A stretch of DNA of 23,290 nucleotides from Pelargonium nanum. Its lineage: Eukaryota; Streptophyta; Magnoliopsida; Geraniales; Geraniaceae. Below the pieces are notes generated by a model. The model saw only the letters and a program-made list of their open reading frames with translations. It made no database searches and was not told the DNA's origin. Both the position numbers and the translations under genes were made by a program. The stretch spans positions 1 to 23,290 of the forward strand of contig JAYMTF010001465.1 of NCBI GenBank assembly GCA_036897485.1, read 5' to 3'. Shown one piece after another: positions 1-14,542 of this stretch (positions within the stretch are counted from its first letter, which is position 1; every line of letters begins with the position of its first letter).

Positions 1-56
1 AACGGGCGGGTAGCGGGTGCGGTAAGCGGGTTCGCGGGTATTTTTGAACAGCCCTA
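1..56. mobile_element. Edge of a hAT-like transposon relic
   Basis: The window opens with closely spaced GGGT/GCGGGT motifs followed by TTTTTGAACAGCCCTAG at about 41-56. Read on the minus strand this begins AGGGCTGTTCAAAAA and runs into CCCGC/ACCC motifs, a layout I know from non-autonomous hAT-like repeats of dicots. The other end lies outside the window, so neither the second terminal repeat nor a target-site duplication can be checked. Confidence 0.4.
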
Positions 57-910
57 GTCTCACCAAAGCACCTGCATGCTACTTAACCACAAGGAGAATC
101 TTCACGCCTTAAAATCTCTCCACCTCGTCAAGACACTTCTAAAGAACCATTCTTGTTAGAATACTAGGACGTTAACCAAAGTGGTAGGTGTTCTACTCCA
201 CCCGAGATACTTGAATGGCACGTGAAGGTTTCAAGGCTACAAAGGGATACTAGGGCTCTACCCGAAACGGTGACCGTTCCTGGGAGCTTCGTTCTACTAT
301 TCTTGAAGGGTGCACGAGAGATTAGCATATTCACCAAGTGCCCGCAGATGGTGCGCTCACAAGGCAGAACACATGCTCGCTAGTAAGCCCAAGGCAGACT
401 CCACTTCGTCAACAAACAAAAGTAAATTTTCTCTCTAAAAGTACTAAGTCAAAGTAAGAGTGCCCTCAAAACCATACAACAACAAAAAAAAGGTTTGAAA
501 GTAGGTGCAAACTATTGGAAATACACCAATACCATAAAACACAGAGTTGTGGTTGTCAATCAGTTGAGCTGCTGATTTGGGGACCAACATGACATATCAC
601 ATCTAATATTCATTGTAATGACAATTCTAGCAAAACATTTTGAAATGATTTACTTGCATTTGCTTCTTTCACTCCATTCTATTAATTACCACACCAATAT
701 TCATTCAGATATTGCACATAAGATCATTGCAAATTTGATTTCATCATGTCATGAGTACCATCTAATTGACAAAAATATAGTTGAAGCTCCCATTTACTTA
801 AATACCATTAATCCTCATCAACCTCCAATGTTTTCAAATAATGAGCAGTCATTATCTTCTTAGCCGAAATCAGTACCAGCATGAAATAACTCTAGCTGTA
901 TCTAACTACA
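57..910. other. Non-coding region, includes 3'UTR of the eIF2beta gene
   Basis: No coding exon is supported here. Bases 57-470 are richer in GC than the surroundings and show no open frame of note; they look like old repeat sequence (possibly a long-terminal-repeat fragment), but I cannot name a family. Bases of about 480-910 are AT-rich and lie directly downstream of the minus-strand stop codon at 911-913, so part of them is the 3'UTR of that gene. A short open frame at 618-863 has no family features and is regarded as chance. Confidence 0.5.
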
Positions 911-3900
911 TCATGTCCCTGCATTTCTGCGGCCAACACGAGCAACAAAACCAGCTTTAATTGGAGCAACTGATCGTCCCGAGCCACACTGCAACATACA
1001 ATCGAGAGAATGAGCTTTCAAAACAAAATCCGGAAAACAATTGACAAATGACGTATAATTTCATCATAAACATGCATGCTAACGGCTAACCACAATAATT
1101 CACATTCAGTTACTATAGGAAAATAGTACAAATATGGTATACATGGCCTTTACCTTTTCACATCTGAGGAAAAAGAGACGATTCTCCTTTGAAAGGATTG
1201 TATCTGGACTTTTGCACCCAAGGCAGATCACATACTCATCTGAAACACGGAAGCAATATCAGTAACTTATTTAAAAATAATCTGTAACTTTGGACTGAAA
1301 CTACTGACAACCAGAAGGATATACAAGTGCTACATTATCAATGAAAGTTACATGAAACCGATGTTATCTTATTTTGTTGTGTGAAATAACCGGGAGAGCT
1401 GAATGAAGTGATGTGGAAGAAACCGAACAATAAAAACAATTTCATAAAACACGAGTGACAACAGGTGGTTTCACCAAAACTGAAATGGCATCAAAACAGA
1501 CAATGACTATTTGCAGATATCACATTGAACAACGGGCTCGATTCTGTTTACTAAGAAAAGTATCAGATGATAAAAACTAAATAAGAAGTCAATGTTCCTA
1601 ACAAGATTAGTAACTTGATTAAAGAGCTTAGAATACCTAAAAAGCATCACCAAGATGCCGATAAATGATACCGGCAGAGTAGCTAACCTAAAGTCTTTAA
1701 TGATACAGACAAAGAAGCTAACCAATATGTACTCGTATGCACGGCTAGTTAACAGAGAGAGGTACTTACTGACATAACGACGCAGGATCCCCTCGAAATT
1801 TTTGGGTGCAAACCTTCCTTTCACTACTAATCTTTGCTGCCCATCAAGCGATCCACTAGTACCCAACTCAGCAAGCAAAAATGCCATGACATGATCTGGC
1901 TGCCGATGCATCCTGTAATAGATTTTTACCAGAGAAGAATGTTCGTTATTACCAGAGATAAAATGTAATCTGCAACTAAATAAAAATTGAAAGGAAACAA
2001 TATCTAGTTATCCACCAACAAAAGCTTTTGTTGAATTATTCAGAAATAAACCCCAACAGCAGATTTGTAGGACAATTATGACAAGTAAATAAAGAAAAAC
2101 AAATTTATGAGTCGACTAAAATTCCTCAGAGATCCAGTAAATGAGAGGTGAATAATAGATGGATTAGTGTTTTTATAATCATTATTTCTCAGTCACTAGT
2201 TCTTTGAGAGGAAAAATGTTGCCCACTTTTCCAAAACTATTCTCATCCTAAAATATACGGAGTATTTCACTATTCAGAATCGATCTGTCAATCAAACCAA
2301 AAACTAAAATAGATTGACCTTGGAAAATGGACATGTATCAAAGCACATGTGGAAAGACCAAAAAAATAAATAAGAATAACGTGTATACAACTGCAAAGGA
2401 TGAATTGGAATGCTTGCAACCCTTAGCAGTCACAAGCCTTGCATACTGCAAAAAGGAAAATTAAAATAAACTATATATTGAAAGCAAAGAACTTGAACTC
2501 ACGTCCGGCAAAGATCCATGAAATTCACGAAAACAGTTTTCTTTGTACCCTCACGAAGAACTTGTGGAGGCCTCATGACTGTCCTTCGCCTATCTCCAGC
2601 AAGTTCAGGATTGTTTTCACGAAGAATGTTAAATACTCTCCCAAGTAGCTGCAAACAGCACAAATAGGTTACAATCAATCCTCAACACTACAGAAAAATT
2701 AAATCCATCAAGCTAAAAAAAATACCAAGACGAAAACTCTAGTTGCTTTGAAATAAAGAACATACCTCTTCATAAAGATAATCACGGTCAGTACCATCCC
2801 ATGGATAATTATGTAGAGCAGTTCCATCTCCATCCTCCTCCTCTCCCCGTTGTTCTATAAGCAATGTAAAACTCTCAAAACAAATTTCAACCGAAACACA
2901 TTGCAAACACTTGCAGAATGCACCAACTTCTTACCTTCCAATTCATCCCCAGCTTCTGCAATTTCCTCATTCAAGATACTGGTTTCCACCTACATTATCA
3001 TACCAAACGTTATGATATTAGTAATTTCCAAAGAACATCCAATAAAAAAGAAGTTCAAGTTATTCACATGGAAAAGCGAACCAAACTCACCGGCTTCTTC
3101 TTCTTCTTCTTTTGACCAGAAAAGGAACTCTCAACCCCATCAGAAACTGTAACCACAGAAAATCAATTCTTCAAGCAACGGTCACACATACTTAAATCAA
3201 CTTTTTAAACATTACATGGCAATCCATATTAGATACCTGACAAGTTTTCAGTTTTCTCCGTCAGGTTGTCCAGGGATGATTCTCCAGGCTCCTGTAGAAC
3301 AGGTTTCTTCTTCTTCTTCTTTTTACTTGGATCAAAGGGGGCAAGCTGCAAGGAAGGAATGTATTTATACACATTAAATAAAGTTGTAGTCATTGTGCCA
3401 AGAGTTGATCAAGCAAAATGACATTGCATCGATGCTAAGAGCGGGCTGTCGAAAGAAGGATTATCACTAAAGCCCTCAAAAGCAAATACTCACTCCATCC
3501 CAAAATGAGTGTCTTAGGTTCTATTTTGAGAAAAACTAAGGAGAAGTTAGTTAATGTTTTACATTTCCTATTGTAAACCCATTGAATATGTGTTGTAACA
3601 AACAAGCAATTCATGTATATCTAACTTCCTAAAAAGAAAACAATACACTCAATACTACTAGTGATTTCGCTAAAGGTTCTCCAACGACAATTCTATAGTC
3701 ACTACTAAATCAATTTCGTATGATTTAAATAAGAGAGCAGAGTTTCTTAGCCAATGTATTAGTAGTTGAGACTCATCAAAGGCTAAAATCAATTGGATCC
3801 GGACAGACCCTCTGTGCCAGGATTTTCATATGGCTGTTAATTTTAGATGGATTACTCAGTCGCCGCCGCTGAGATTCTTTTTTAATTTAGTATAGCTCTA

Positions 3901-4077
3901 AACGATTTCATGAACATATACTCAAGAAACTACAAATAAATGCATAGAACTTGAACAAAACTGGATTATCATATCACAATTCACAAGCAAAAAATTAGAA
4001 CAAAGCAACAAGCTAATAACCAAAAGCATGAAACCTACCTCTGCGACCTCATCCTTGTCCGGATTGGTATCAGCCAT
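911..4077 (-). CDS. eIF2beta: Eukaryotic translation initiation factor 2 subunit beta
   Basis: This is the beta subunit of eIF2, the cytosolic GTP-binding trimer that carries initiator Met-tRNA to the 40S ribosome. Nine coding exons join in frame: 4077-4039, 3345-3237, 3146-3091, 2989-2935, 2854-2766, 2648-2503, 1912-1770, 1239-1154 and 988-911, giving 266 aa, the usual plant length. Every junction is GT-AG. The protein starts [13 protein letters not shown], has lysine blocks at residues 20-26 and 62-67 (the family uses such blocks to bind eIF5 and eIF2B), then an acidic stretch. The folded eIF2B/eIF5-type domain follows, with [13 protein letters not shown] and [17 protein letters not shown]-terminal four-cysteine zinc site is at C218, C221, C239 and C242 (CLGC...CEKC), split by the last intron. 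The start is the first ATG after a 5'UTR intron. The lysine blocks are written as simple AAG repeats. Nothing is broken. Confidence 0.96.
3489..3560. mobile_element. Single end of a Stowaway-type MITE
   Basis: Inside the eIF2beta intron 3346-4038, TA is followed by CTCACTCCATCCCAAAATGA, which matches the terminal repeat of the MITEs at 7686 and 10240. I could not find the matching inverted end downstream, so this appears to be a truncated or eroded copy. The 3' limit given is arbitrary. Confidence 0.5.
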
Positions 4078-4430
4078 CTGATGAACAAAAACAAAGAACA
4101 TTAACCAATGCGGCACAAGCAATGCAGACAGATTATGATATCAGAAAACAGTAAAACATTCGGAGAAATTGCAATCGCTTTGTTTCTAAGCCACCGTAGA
4201 CGAATCAATTACAGAGAAAAATCACAATGCATGAATTTTTTTAATAAAAAAAGAAATTAAATCACTATCTCTTGATCTTTAAATACAGAGAATATTTAAA
4301 GATTATCCATGGATTAAGAACTTACCGTTATCGGCGATTCAGAGAACGGCGGTGGCGATTGGGAGAGAATTCAAGCTAGGGTTGTTACTGGAAATATTTG
4401 TGTTTGCTTTTCAGAGATTTATCGCTACAG
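4078..4430 (-). other. 5'UTR intron and leader exon of the eIF2beta gene
   Basis: Read on the minus strand, the ATG at 4077 is directly preceded by a CAG acceptor (4080-4078). A GGTAAG donor occurs at 4326-4321, defining a 248-bp intron (4325-4078) within the leader. The leader exon therefore ends at 4326; its start is not visible and is placed near 4400-4430 by guess. Introns in the 5'UTR are common in plant translation-factor genes. Confidence 0.65.
4375..4383 (-). promoter_or_regulatory. Telobox-like element in the eIF2beta leader
   Basis: The minus strand reads AACCCTAGC here, within the predicted leader exon. Telobox-like AAACCCTA motifs are typical near the transcription start of plant translation and ribosomal genes. 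This is a short motif match only. Confidence 0.4.
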
Positions 4431-4565
4431 GTTCGGGTCGCAAGAGATTTATGTAGAGGGTCGGATACAAGACAATTCGGGTCGGGTTTCTGGGTGCATA
4501 CCAAGTAAGAGAGGCAAACTGGCAATTCGGGTTCGCGGGAGGTTTGTGTTGAAAGTTTAATATTA

Positions 4566-4965
4566 TGTTAAATGGGTCAACACGAACACAATCTGTTTAC
4601 AAGCGGGTTGACACGACACGCGTAATAATCAGGTTCGTGTTGACCTGACACGTTACATAAACCTGTTTAGATTGACACGACTCAACTTGATAAGATTAGC
4701 TTATATGGATCATTGTTGACCCGACTATTCTTTTCTTAAAATTACAAGCATACTCTTACAAGGGTTTGATAATAAACAGGTCAAATGACACAAGACTAGT
4801 TTAATTAAATAGGTTACGCGGGTTTTGTGAGTTACACAAGAACCCAACACAATTATTAAACGGGTTGAAAAATTAGACATAAACACGACACGGATCCGTT
4901 TAAATTGAACCTAAATTCGCTTAACTTCGTGTCATGCGACAGGTTATGACCCAAATTGTCAGCCC
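4566..4965. mobile_element. Probable non-autonomous hAT-like element in the divergent promoter
   Basis: The 400 bp are full of GACACGACACG, GGGTTGACACG and GGTCAACACG motifs on both strands and end with AAATTGTCAGCCC, a terminus I associate with hAT-like dicot repeats. The element is bracketed by two copies of TAATATTA (4558-4565 and 4966-4973), fitting the 8-bp target duplication made by hAT transposases. The termini pair only roughly (TGTTAAATGGGTCA against TGACAATTTGGGTCA), and the duplication consists only of A and T, so chance is possible. There is no transposase reading frame. It fills most of the gap between the leaders of eIF2beta (minus) and YY1 (plus). Confidence 0.6.
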
Positions 4966-5063
4966 TAATATTACGAAGTTTGTATTTTGTACCCGTCAAA
5001 TTCAAATACTCTCTCTTTTAACACTCCCTCTCTGGCCTGAACTCCTTCTTCTTCCTTTCGCTA

Positions 5064-5078
5064 ATGGCGAAACCCTAA
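5064..5078 (+). promoter_or_regulatory. Five-codon upstream ORF overlapping a telobox
   Basis: In the leader of the YY1 gene, ATGGCGAAACCCTAA encodes a four-residue peptide (MAKP) and stops 26 bases before the main ATG at 5105. Its last nine bases are AAACCCTAA, a perfect telobox. Whether the uORF is translated depends on the transcription start, which I cannot place. If the mRNA includes it, the uORF could lower translation of the main frame. Confidence 0.5.
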
Positions 5079-5104
5079 TCTTAATTTCAGAGAGACAGAG
5101 AGAG

Positions 5105-8844
<3,740 letters not shown>

Positions 8845-9391
8845 AGGATGATTAAAGCACTCTATGCAACCAGCCATACAATTTTTTTACATGTCGGTTT
8901 CTCATAACCATATTTTGTTTGGAACAAATACTCGGAAGTAGTGAATGTAATTACACACCTTCGCAGTTTGTTGCGTACATAAACGGTCATAGCTAGACCT
9001 CCAAAATAGTTAGAGACACATACACAGGAGCACATTTTTTGCTATAAGCTTTGTTTTGAATTTGCATGGATTACAGTGGCAAGAATGAAAATTTTGGCAT
9101 ATTGAGTTCCTATGTATGGTCCTAACAATAGAAACGTGTTTTCAATATGCGGTTTTGGCTCTAATTTTCATTTTATTTTCTTGAATGGAAAGCGTGTTCT
9201 CTGTTGGCGGTTTCAGTTTTTTCAAGGCGTATCGTATCTCTCGTTTGTCGCAAACGACTTGTCGTTCAGTGCGAGCAATCGTCGTAGACCCTTAAATTCT
9301 TGAACAGCAAAAGTCCGATACAGAGACTGACCCGAACACTAGTGAAAGCGAAAAAAAGGAAGATTTTTTTCTTTTCTTTTCCACATCAACA
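8845..9391 (+). other. Intergenic: YY1 3'UTR and phosphatase promoter/leader
   Basis: Only about 550 bp separate the YY1 stop from the next ATG on the same strand. The left part must hold the YY1 3'UTR. The right part, from roughly 9190, holds CG-containing sequence (CGTATCGTATCTCTCG, GTCGTTCAGTGCG) typical of an unmethylated housekeeping-type promoter and leader. I see no clear TATA box and no additional gene. Confidence 0.5.
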
Positions 9392-12300
9392 ATGGCATCT
9401 ACAGTTGCAACGACGTCGTCGTCGTCGGCGACAGCAGCTACGGAGGAGGAGCTGACCCTGGCAGTGAAATGGAGCGGGAAGGAGTACACAGTCCGAGTCT
9501 GCGGGGACGACTCGGTGGCCGAGTTGAAGCGTCGAATCTGCGAGGTCACGAACGTGTTGCCCAAACGCCAGAAGCTCCTGTACCCTAAAGTCGGCTCCAA
9601 ACTCGCCGACGACTCGCTTCTCCTCTCTCAGATTCCCCTAAAATCCTCTCTCAAAATGACCATGATCGGGTTTACTTCTCCATCTCTCACTCTCTATCGT
9701 AGTTCCTTGGAAATGGGTTTGCTGATTTTGTTTCAGTTTTCTTGTTTTTAGCTGAAAAGTGACGTGCTTGGCAATTGGGTCTCTGTTGTTTGAATTTCTT
9801 TGTTTTTGTTTGTGTATACAGTTTTGCTTAGCTGGGTTTTTGTATGTTGGGTTCATGGTAGATTGCAAGTGTGTGTGGTAGTTGAAATGAAACTGTACTC
9901 ACTTTGTTTGTTTGATTGTGTGCTTTAATTGAGTATTTGTATGATGGGTTTGTGTTTGATTGCTAGTTTCATGAATTGGGAACTGTATAATCACTGAAAG
10001 GATACAACTTGTCAATGCCTGTTGTGTAGAATCTGATTTTTTATTCAGTGCAAATTTCCAGTTAGAGGTGCTGGGGAGTATAATGACGGAAAAGCCACAA
10101 ATCTAGTATTTTGTGCTAAATTTAGTTTTGCATTGAACCATTTGTTTGCCTGTTTTCCTTTGAAAATGTAATTTGACCTGTTTAGCTTTGTCAAACTTCC
10201 AGCTACCTGCCGCTTGGAACTAGACCATGCCAACGGTTACTCCCTTTGTCCCAAAATGAGTCCACTTTCCTTATTTAGTTAGTTGGTTATGCATGAATCA
10301 CCAACACTGTCCCTATGATAAGTTAGTTAGAATCCCTTGGGTTAGTTACAACATGAGCACATGGGGTATGTGGAAAAAAGTTAAAACTCTAACTAACTTA
10401 TTCTTAATGTTTACGAAACTAGGAAAGTGGACTCATTTTGGGACGAATGGAGTAACTGTTGGCATGCTGTGTCAATTGATGCCTTGCTTAGGTTTTTCTT
10501 TTGATTATATCTTGTGAGGATTAGATGTTAGTGAGTTAGTGTGAGGACATGAGTAGAACCCAAAGCTTTGGTAGCACGATCATGAGGCTTTAGTGCCTTA
10601 GTGGGTACCTTTGTGGTGCAAACAGTCTTATTGAACACTGTCAATATGCAATTTGGTAAAGTTTCTATCTTTCAAATGGTAAATTCAGTTTGATAATTGA
10701 TACATGACCTCTGTCTGGTCTAATTTCTGACTTGATCTTGGCTGATATAAAATTTTGTCGTGGATTTCCAGAACTGTAGAAGATGATATAATTGTGGACC
10801 AAGTGGACATGGGAGAGGTTGTTGATGATTTTGAAATTGGCCAAGATGAAGCTGTTGACATAAAAGATAAAGAGGCCAATAAACAGAAATTGAGGAGACG
10901 CATAGATCAGTACAAGGTTGGTTGTTTCATCTTTTGTGTATCCTTAATTTTTATGATTTATCTCTATGAGGTCACATTCATGCAAATATTTAACCATTTA
11001 GGATGTATTCTTAGATTCATGTGTAATCCGCAGATCAGTTTATTCCATTGTGTGAATTAAATGTAAGCATCCAAGCATCATTTTGAACTCGCCAATAAAC
11101 CTAGGATTGCCTTTATGATATTGGCGTTCCTAGTGTTCAGGGTTTGGGGTTTGTAAGCGTCATGGATGCAATGAACTGATACGACGTTTAGTCTAGCTTT
11201 TTGGTCATTATGGTGCTGATAGCAATAGCTTCATGATTGGATAGTCATTCAAACATAGTCAAATGTGTGCCGATCTTGTTACTGCTGTCACTGCAAATTG
11301 AAACCTGTTCTTTGTATCTTTCTATGCTGGCAAGTGGCAACATTTTTTTACAAAAAATTCATAATTTTTGGCAGTTGAGAGATCCCAATAGAACAATGTT
11401 TTGCTGTGAATGGAGAAGTACGTAGTCATCTTTTTAAAGGACTTTTTCTAATCTATTTATTTACCTGTGTGTGTGAGGGATGGTGCCCACTGCCCACTGT
11501 CTATTTGTGCGAAGTGTAGTAAAGAATAAATTATATGCTTATGAGAGCTCGATTGTCAGTTTATTTATTTATGTATGAAGTTATTCCCTATAATGTCTAG
11601 CATCACACAATATGTTTGTTTACTTACTGTTTGCTATTTTTCTTAACTCTAATTAGTCTTCAATTTTTATTTTCCAAATATTTCCTCTAGTTTATTGCCA
11701 ACTCTTATCATTACCTATGGCTTCGCTGTTGTTGAACATTGCTTTTCCTCTTACTTCCAAAGCCTTAAACTAAGTTGCCCATTTGCTTGTGGTGATACTT
11801 ATATAGAGTACACTGCACCTATTTGGCACTATATAATCTACACTTGGCAGTAATGATTTCTTTCTCATGCTTTGAGACTTTGAGTTGCAGATTGTACTTC
11901 GGAATCCTTGCCGTGAAGGAAAGAAATTGCTTGTTCTGGATATAGATTATACTCTGTTTGATCACCGGTCCACAGCAGAGAACCCACTTCAGCTTATGCG
12001 GCCCTGTATGCAACCTTTGTGTGATGAATCTTTGTGTTTCTATTCCTCTTTTTTTCTTCGTAATAACCATTCTTAAAAAATTCTTGTGTAGATCTACATG
12101 AGTTCCTTACAGCTGCATATGCTGAGTATGATATCATGATATGGTCTGCAACCAGGTTAGATTCTCACATCTCACTTAAAAAAGGCACAGAACAAGATTA
12201 GAATATTTGTTTAGCTTAACTATCTTAGCTGTATCTTGCCACTAGTACCAAGTGTTTAGTCCTTAATGAGCACCTTAATTAGAGATGGAAAATAGCAAAC

Positions 12301-13141
12301 TCAAGTTACTCAACTCTTATTAATGCGATTTGAGACTTTATGCCCTGTTTCAATTTATCTCCATAGTTGAGCATTCCGTGCACTTATTATTAGAGGTTTG
12401 CTTTATGAACTCACTTGCTAAATGCGCTGTTTTAGATCTTCATTGTATATTTTGAAATTTAGCAGTGATGTTTGTGCCACTAAACACTCTTGTTAACTTT
12501 ATTTCCTTTTTGCAGCATGAAATGGGTTGAATTGAAGATGGGGCAGCTAGGTGTACTAGACAATCCTAACTACAAGATCACCGCTCTGTTAGATCATCTT
12601 GCAATGATCACTGTTCAATCAGAAACTCGTGGAATCTTTGATTGTAAGCCACTTGGCTTGATTTGGGCTCAATTTCCCCAGGTATGTTGGGTGTTTGGTT
12701 TCATTTTCAATGTTCATATATTGCATAATTTTGCACAAAACCAACATGAGAGGTAAAAAGAAGTTTCCAGTTATGAAAACTGCAATAAAATGATTTTTTC
12801 TAGGAAAAAAATATGTTTCTAATTTTATTGGATCCTCATCATTCTTTTTCAAATCCTGAAACTATAGTTGTTGATTCATGCTAAACATGCAGTTCTACAG
12901 TTCCAAGAACACTATAATGTTTGATGATTTGCGAAGAAACTATGTGATGAACCCACAAAATGGGTTGGTAATCAAGCCATTCAGGAAAGCTCATGCAAAC
13001 CGAGACAGTGACAACGAGCTCGTGAAGCTCACCCAGTACTTGCTGTCCATCGCGGAACTTGATGATCTGAGTGCCCTGGATCATAACAAATGGGAATATT
13101 TTGCAGAGGACAATTCAAAAAGACGCCGCCGGCACACATGA
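9392..13141 (+). CDS. Ubiquitin-like domain-containing CTD phosphatase (UBLCP1 homologue)
   Basis: A HAD-superfamily phosphatase with an N-terminal ubiquitin-like domain. The animal homologue UBLCP1 is a nuclear enzyme that dephosphorylates the proteasome regulatory particle and is also called a CTD phosphatase; the Arabidopsis homologue is, from memory, At4g06599. Six exons join in frame: 9392-9669, 10772-10916, 11891-12005, 12092-12155, 12516-12681 and 12893-13141, giving 338 aa (human about 318). After a Thr/Ser/Ala-rich start partly coded by a GTC/TCG repeat, residues 20-93 form the ubiquitin-like fold ([16 protein letters not shown]). The catalytic DxDxT motif is [10 protein letters not shown], with D158 as expected nucleophile and D160 as acid/base. 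[20 protein letters not shown] follows, and the metal-binding acidic pair is FDD (267-268) in FDDLRRN. The C-terminus is basic (KRRRRHT), possibly a nuclear signal. All key residues are intact. The ATG is the first in frame; introns are GT-AG. Confidence 0.95.
10240..10452. mobile_element. Well-preserved Stowaway-type MITE in a phosphatase intron
   Basis: 213 bp flanked by TA on both sides (10238-10239 and 10453-10454). The left end is CTCCCTTTGTCCCAAAATGA and the right end, reversed, is CTCCATTCGTCCCAAAATGA; both continue as GTCCACTTTCCT, so the inverted repeats match over about 32 bp with three or four differences. This is the best-kept MITE in the window and lies within intron 9670-10771. 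It has no coding capacity and can fold into a long hairpin in the pre-mRNA. Confidence 0.88.
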
Positions 13142-13463
13142 GAATTTAGTAACAGTTTCATGTGAATGTGATTCTATAGAATATGCATCATGAGCTGGCT
13201 ATATGTAATTGTAGGGCACATCTATGAAACCTTCCCTTATGGCTACTCCTAAAATAGATACTAATTTGACAGCTATTATTTGCCCAGAATTGTTTAGTCT
13301 ACTTTCTCTTTTTGTTCATTTCCAGTTGTGAAGAACCATTTGGAGTGATGTGGATTGTTGCTTGGTGGCTTCAATTTGTTTGTATTATCTAAACAAGGGT
13401 TTTTCACTTTCAAGTGGATTCATCAAAAAAGCATTAATAGATTTTTTTTAAAATAAATAACAA

Positions 13464-13557
13464 ACAAATATAAGTAATAAATGCTTGCAATGCATTTATG
13501 GATATGCAGTTTCTCAGAAAAAGAAAACAAATTACAAATAAAAGTAATAAATGCTTG
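13464..13557. repeat. 24-bp direct repeat, 70 bp apart
   Basis: ACAAATATAAGTAATAAATG followed by CTTG at 13464-13487 recurs at 13534-13557 with a single mismatch. The unit is AT-rich and non-coding. It probably reflects a local duplication or replication slippage. Confidence 0.6.
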
Positions 13558-13680
13558 ACAAACACAATGTTTATTGCAATCCAATTACATGGTGCAACAT
13601 CTTATCTTATGTGTACTATAAAAATAACAGAGAATGTTACATTAGCTGTACCAAATCCTTCCTATATTTGTGTGTTAAAA

Positions 13681-13855
13681 GTATCTTTAGTAAATTTTAA
13701 ACGCGGGTGTCGTGATTAAAGTAATCAATATTATCTTATTAATGATGTATTCACGTGTATAACTTTTACAAAAAATGTTAACTTTATGTACAAAGTATCT
13801 TTACTAAATATAACTAACACTAAAATTGTGATTAAAGTGATTAATATTATCTTTC
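13681..13855. repeat. Imperfect 60-bp direct repeat, about 114 bp apart
   Basis: GTATCTTTAGTAAAT at 13681 and GTATCTTTACTAAAT at 13795 start two related segments, each continuing to GTGATTAAAGT-ATTATCTT about 40 bases later. The middles differ (the first holds ACGCGGGTGTC). No open reading frame runs through them. The origin is unknown; an old tandem duplication fits. Confidence 0.5.
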
Positions 13856-14542
13856 TATTGAATTTGAAACTTTGAACTTTACACTTCTAATGTCTACGTA
13901 TACATGTATGTTATTAACATCAATTTTTTTATATTAGAAAAAATGATATATTTAAATAATATTATCTGAACAGACATTTTCAAAATGGTTGACTGGTCAG
14001 AGTAAAATATATGGAGATCATTTTAAAAAAAAAAAGGAAGAGCAAAAGAGGAGAGAAGGCTTGAAGGTCAAGCAATAAATCAAAATTTGAAAAAGAGTTG
14101 GAAACAGAAACAGAGTGTGAGACCCAAACGGCACAGAAATAGCAGAGAACGCGTGAATCTTCGAAACGAGGACGATGATCCAAATTTGGAAAATCCCAAT
14201 ATCTCTATTTCAATTCAATAACGCATTAATAGCAAATTTTATTCCTTAAATTCTCATTTTAATTATTAATTTTAGTGAGAGAAACAAACTCAATTTTTTC
14301 ATTTCCATTTCTCTTTAATTAGAGAGAGAAAAAAATCGGTTGTATTTGCTAGATACATTGCTGTCTTCTCTCTCACACTGTAACAGTCCAGAAAGAACCA
14401 GTGTGTGTAGTCTTCACTGTAACCCACAAGCCAGACACCATTTTTTTTTAATTTTCCGAGAAAATTTTAGAAGGAAACGGAGGATTTGAATTTGGGGGCA
14501 AGACAATTTTTTTATTTTTTTTATTTCTTTGGGGTTTTTGAA

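Larger units (their letters stand above)
13142..14542. other. AT-rich intergenic region between phosphatase and COBRA-like genes
   Basis: No gene is visible. The first few hundred bases must hold the phosphatase 3'UTR. From 13440 to 13970 the DNA is very AT-rich and contains two separate direct repeats, listed on their own. From about 14100 the region is purine-rich, then rich in CTCTCT and T runs, and probably forms the promoter and leader of the COBRA-like gene; a leader start near 14300-14400 is a guess. Confidence 0.45.

Noticed and set aside
618..863. 81-codon plus-strand open frame
   Set aside because: It lies in the 3' flank of the eIF2beta gene, is rich in His, Ile and Asn as AT-rich non-coding DNA is, and has no family motif.
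2250..2266. ATACGGAGTATT as a Stowaway end
   Set aside because: The motif resembles a MITE terminus, but only a few bases match and no partner end or target duplication is visible.
1240..2502. Intronic box C/D snoRNA in the eIF2beta introns
   Set aside because: Translation-factor introns often host snoRNAs, so I looked for RTGATGA and CTGA at suitable spacing; no convincing pair with terminal stem was found.
3096..3323. TTC microsatellites as independent repeats
   Set aside because: They are the coding sequence of the two lysine blocks of eIF2beta read on the opposite strand.
9292..9600. 102-codon minus-strand open frame opposite the first phosphatase exon
   Set aside because: It is the antisense shadow of the ubiquitin-like coding exon; its serine/valine runs come from the GTC repeat read backwards.
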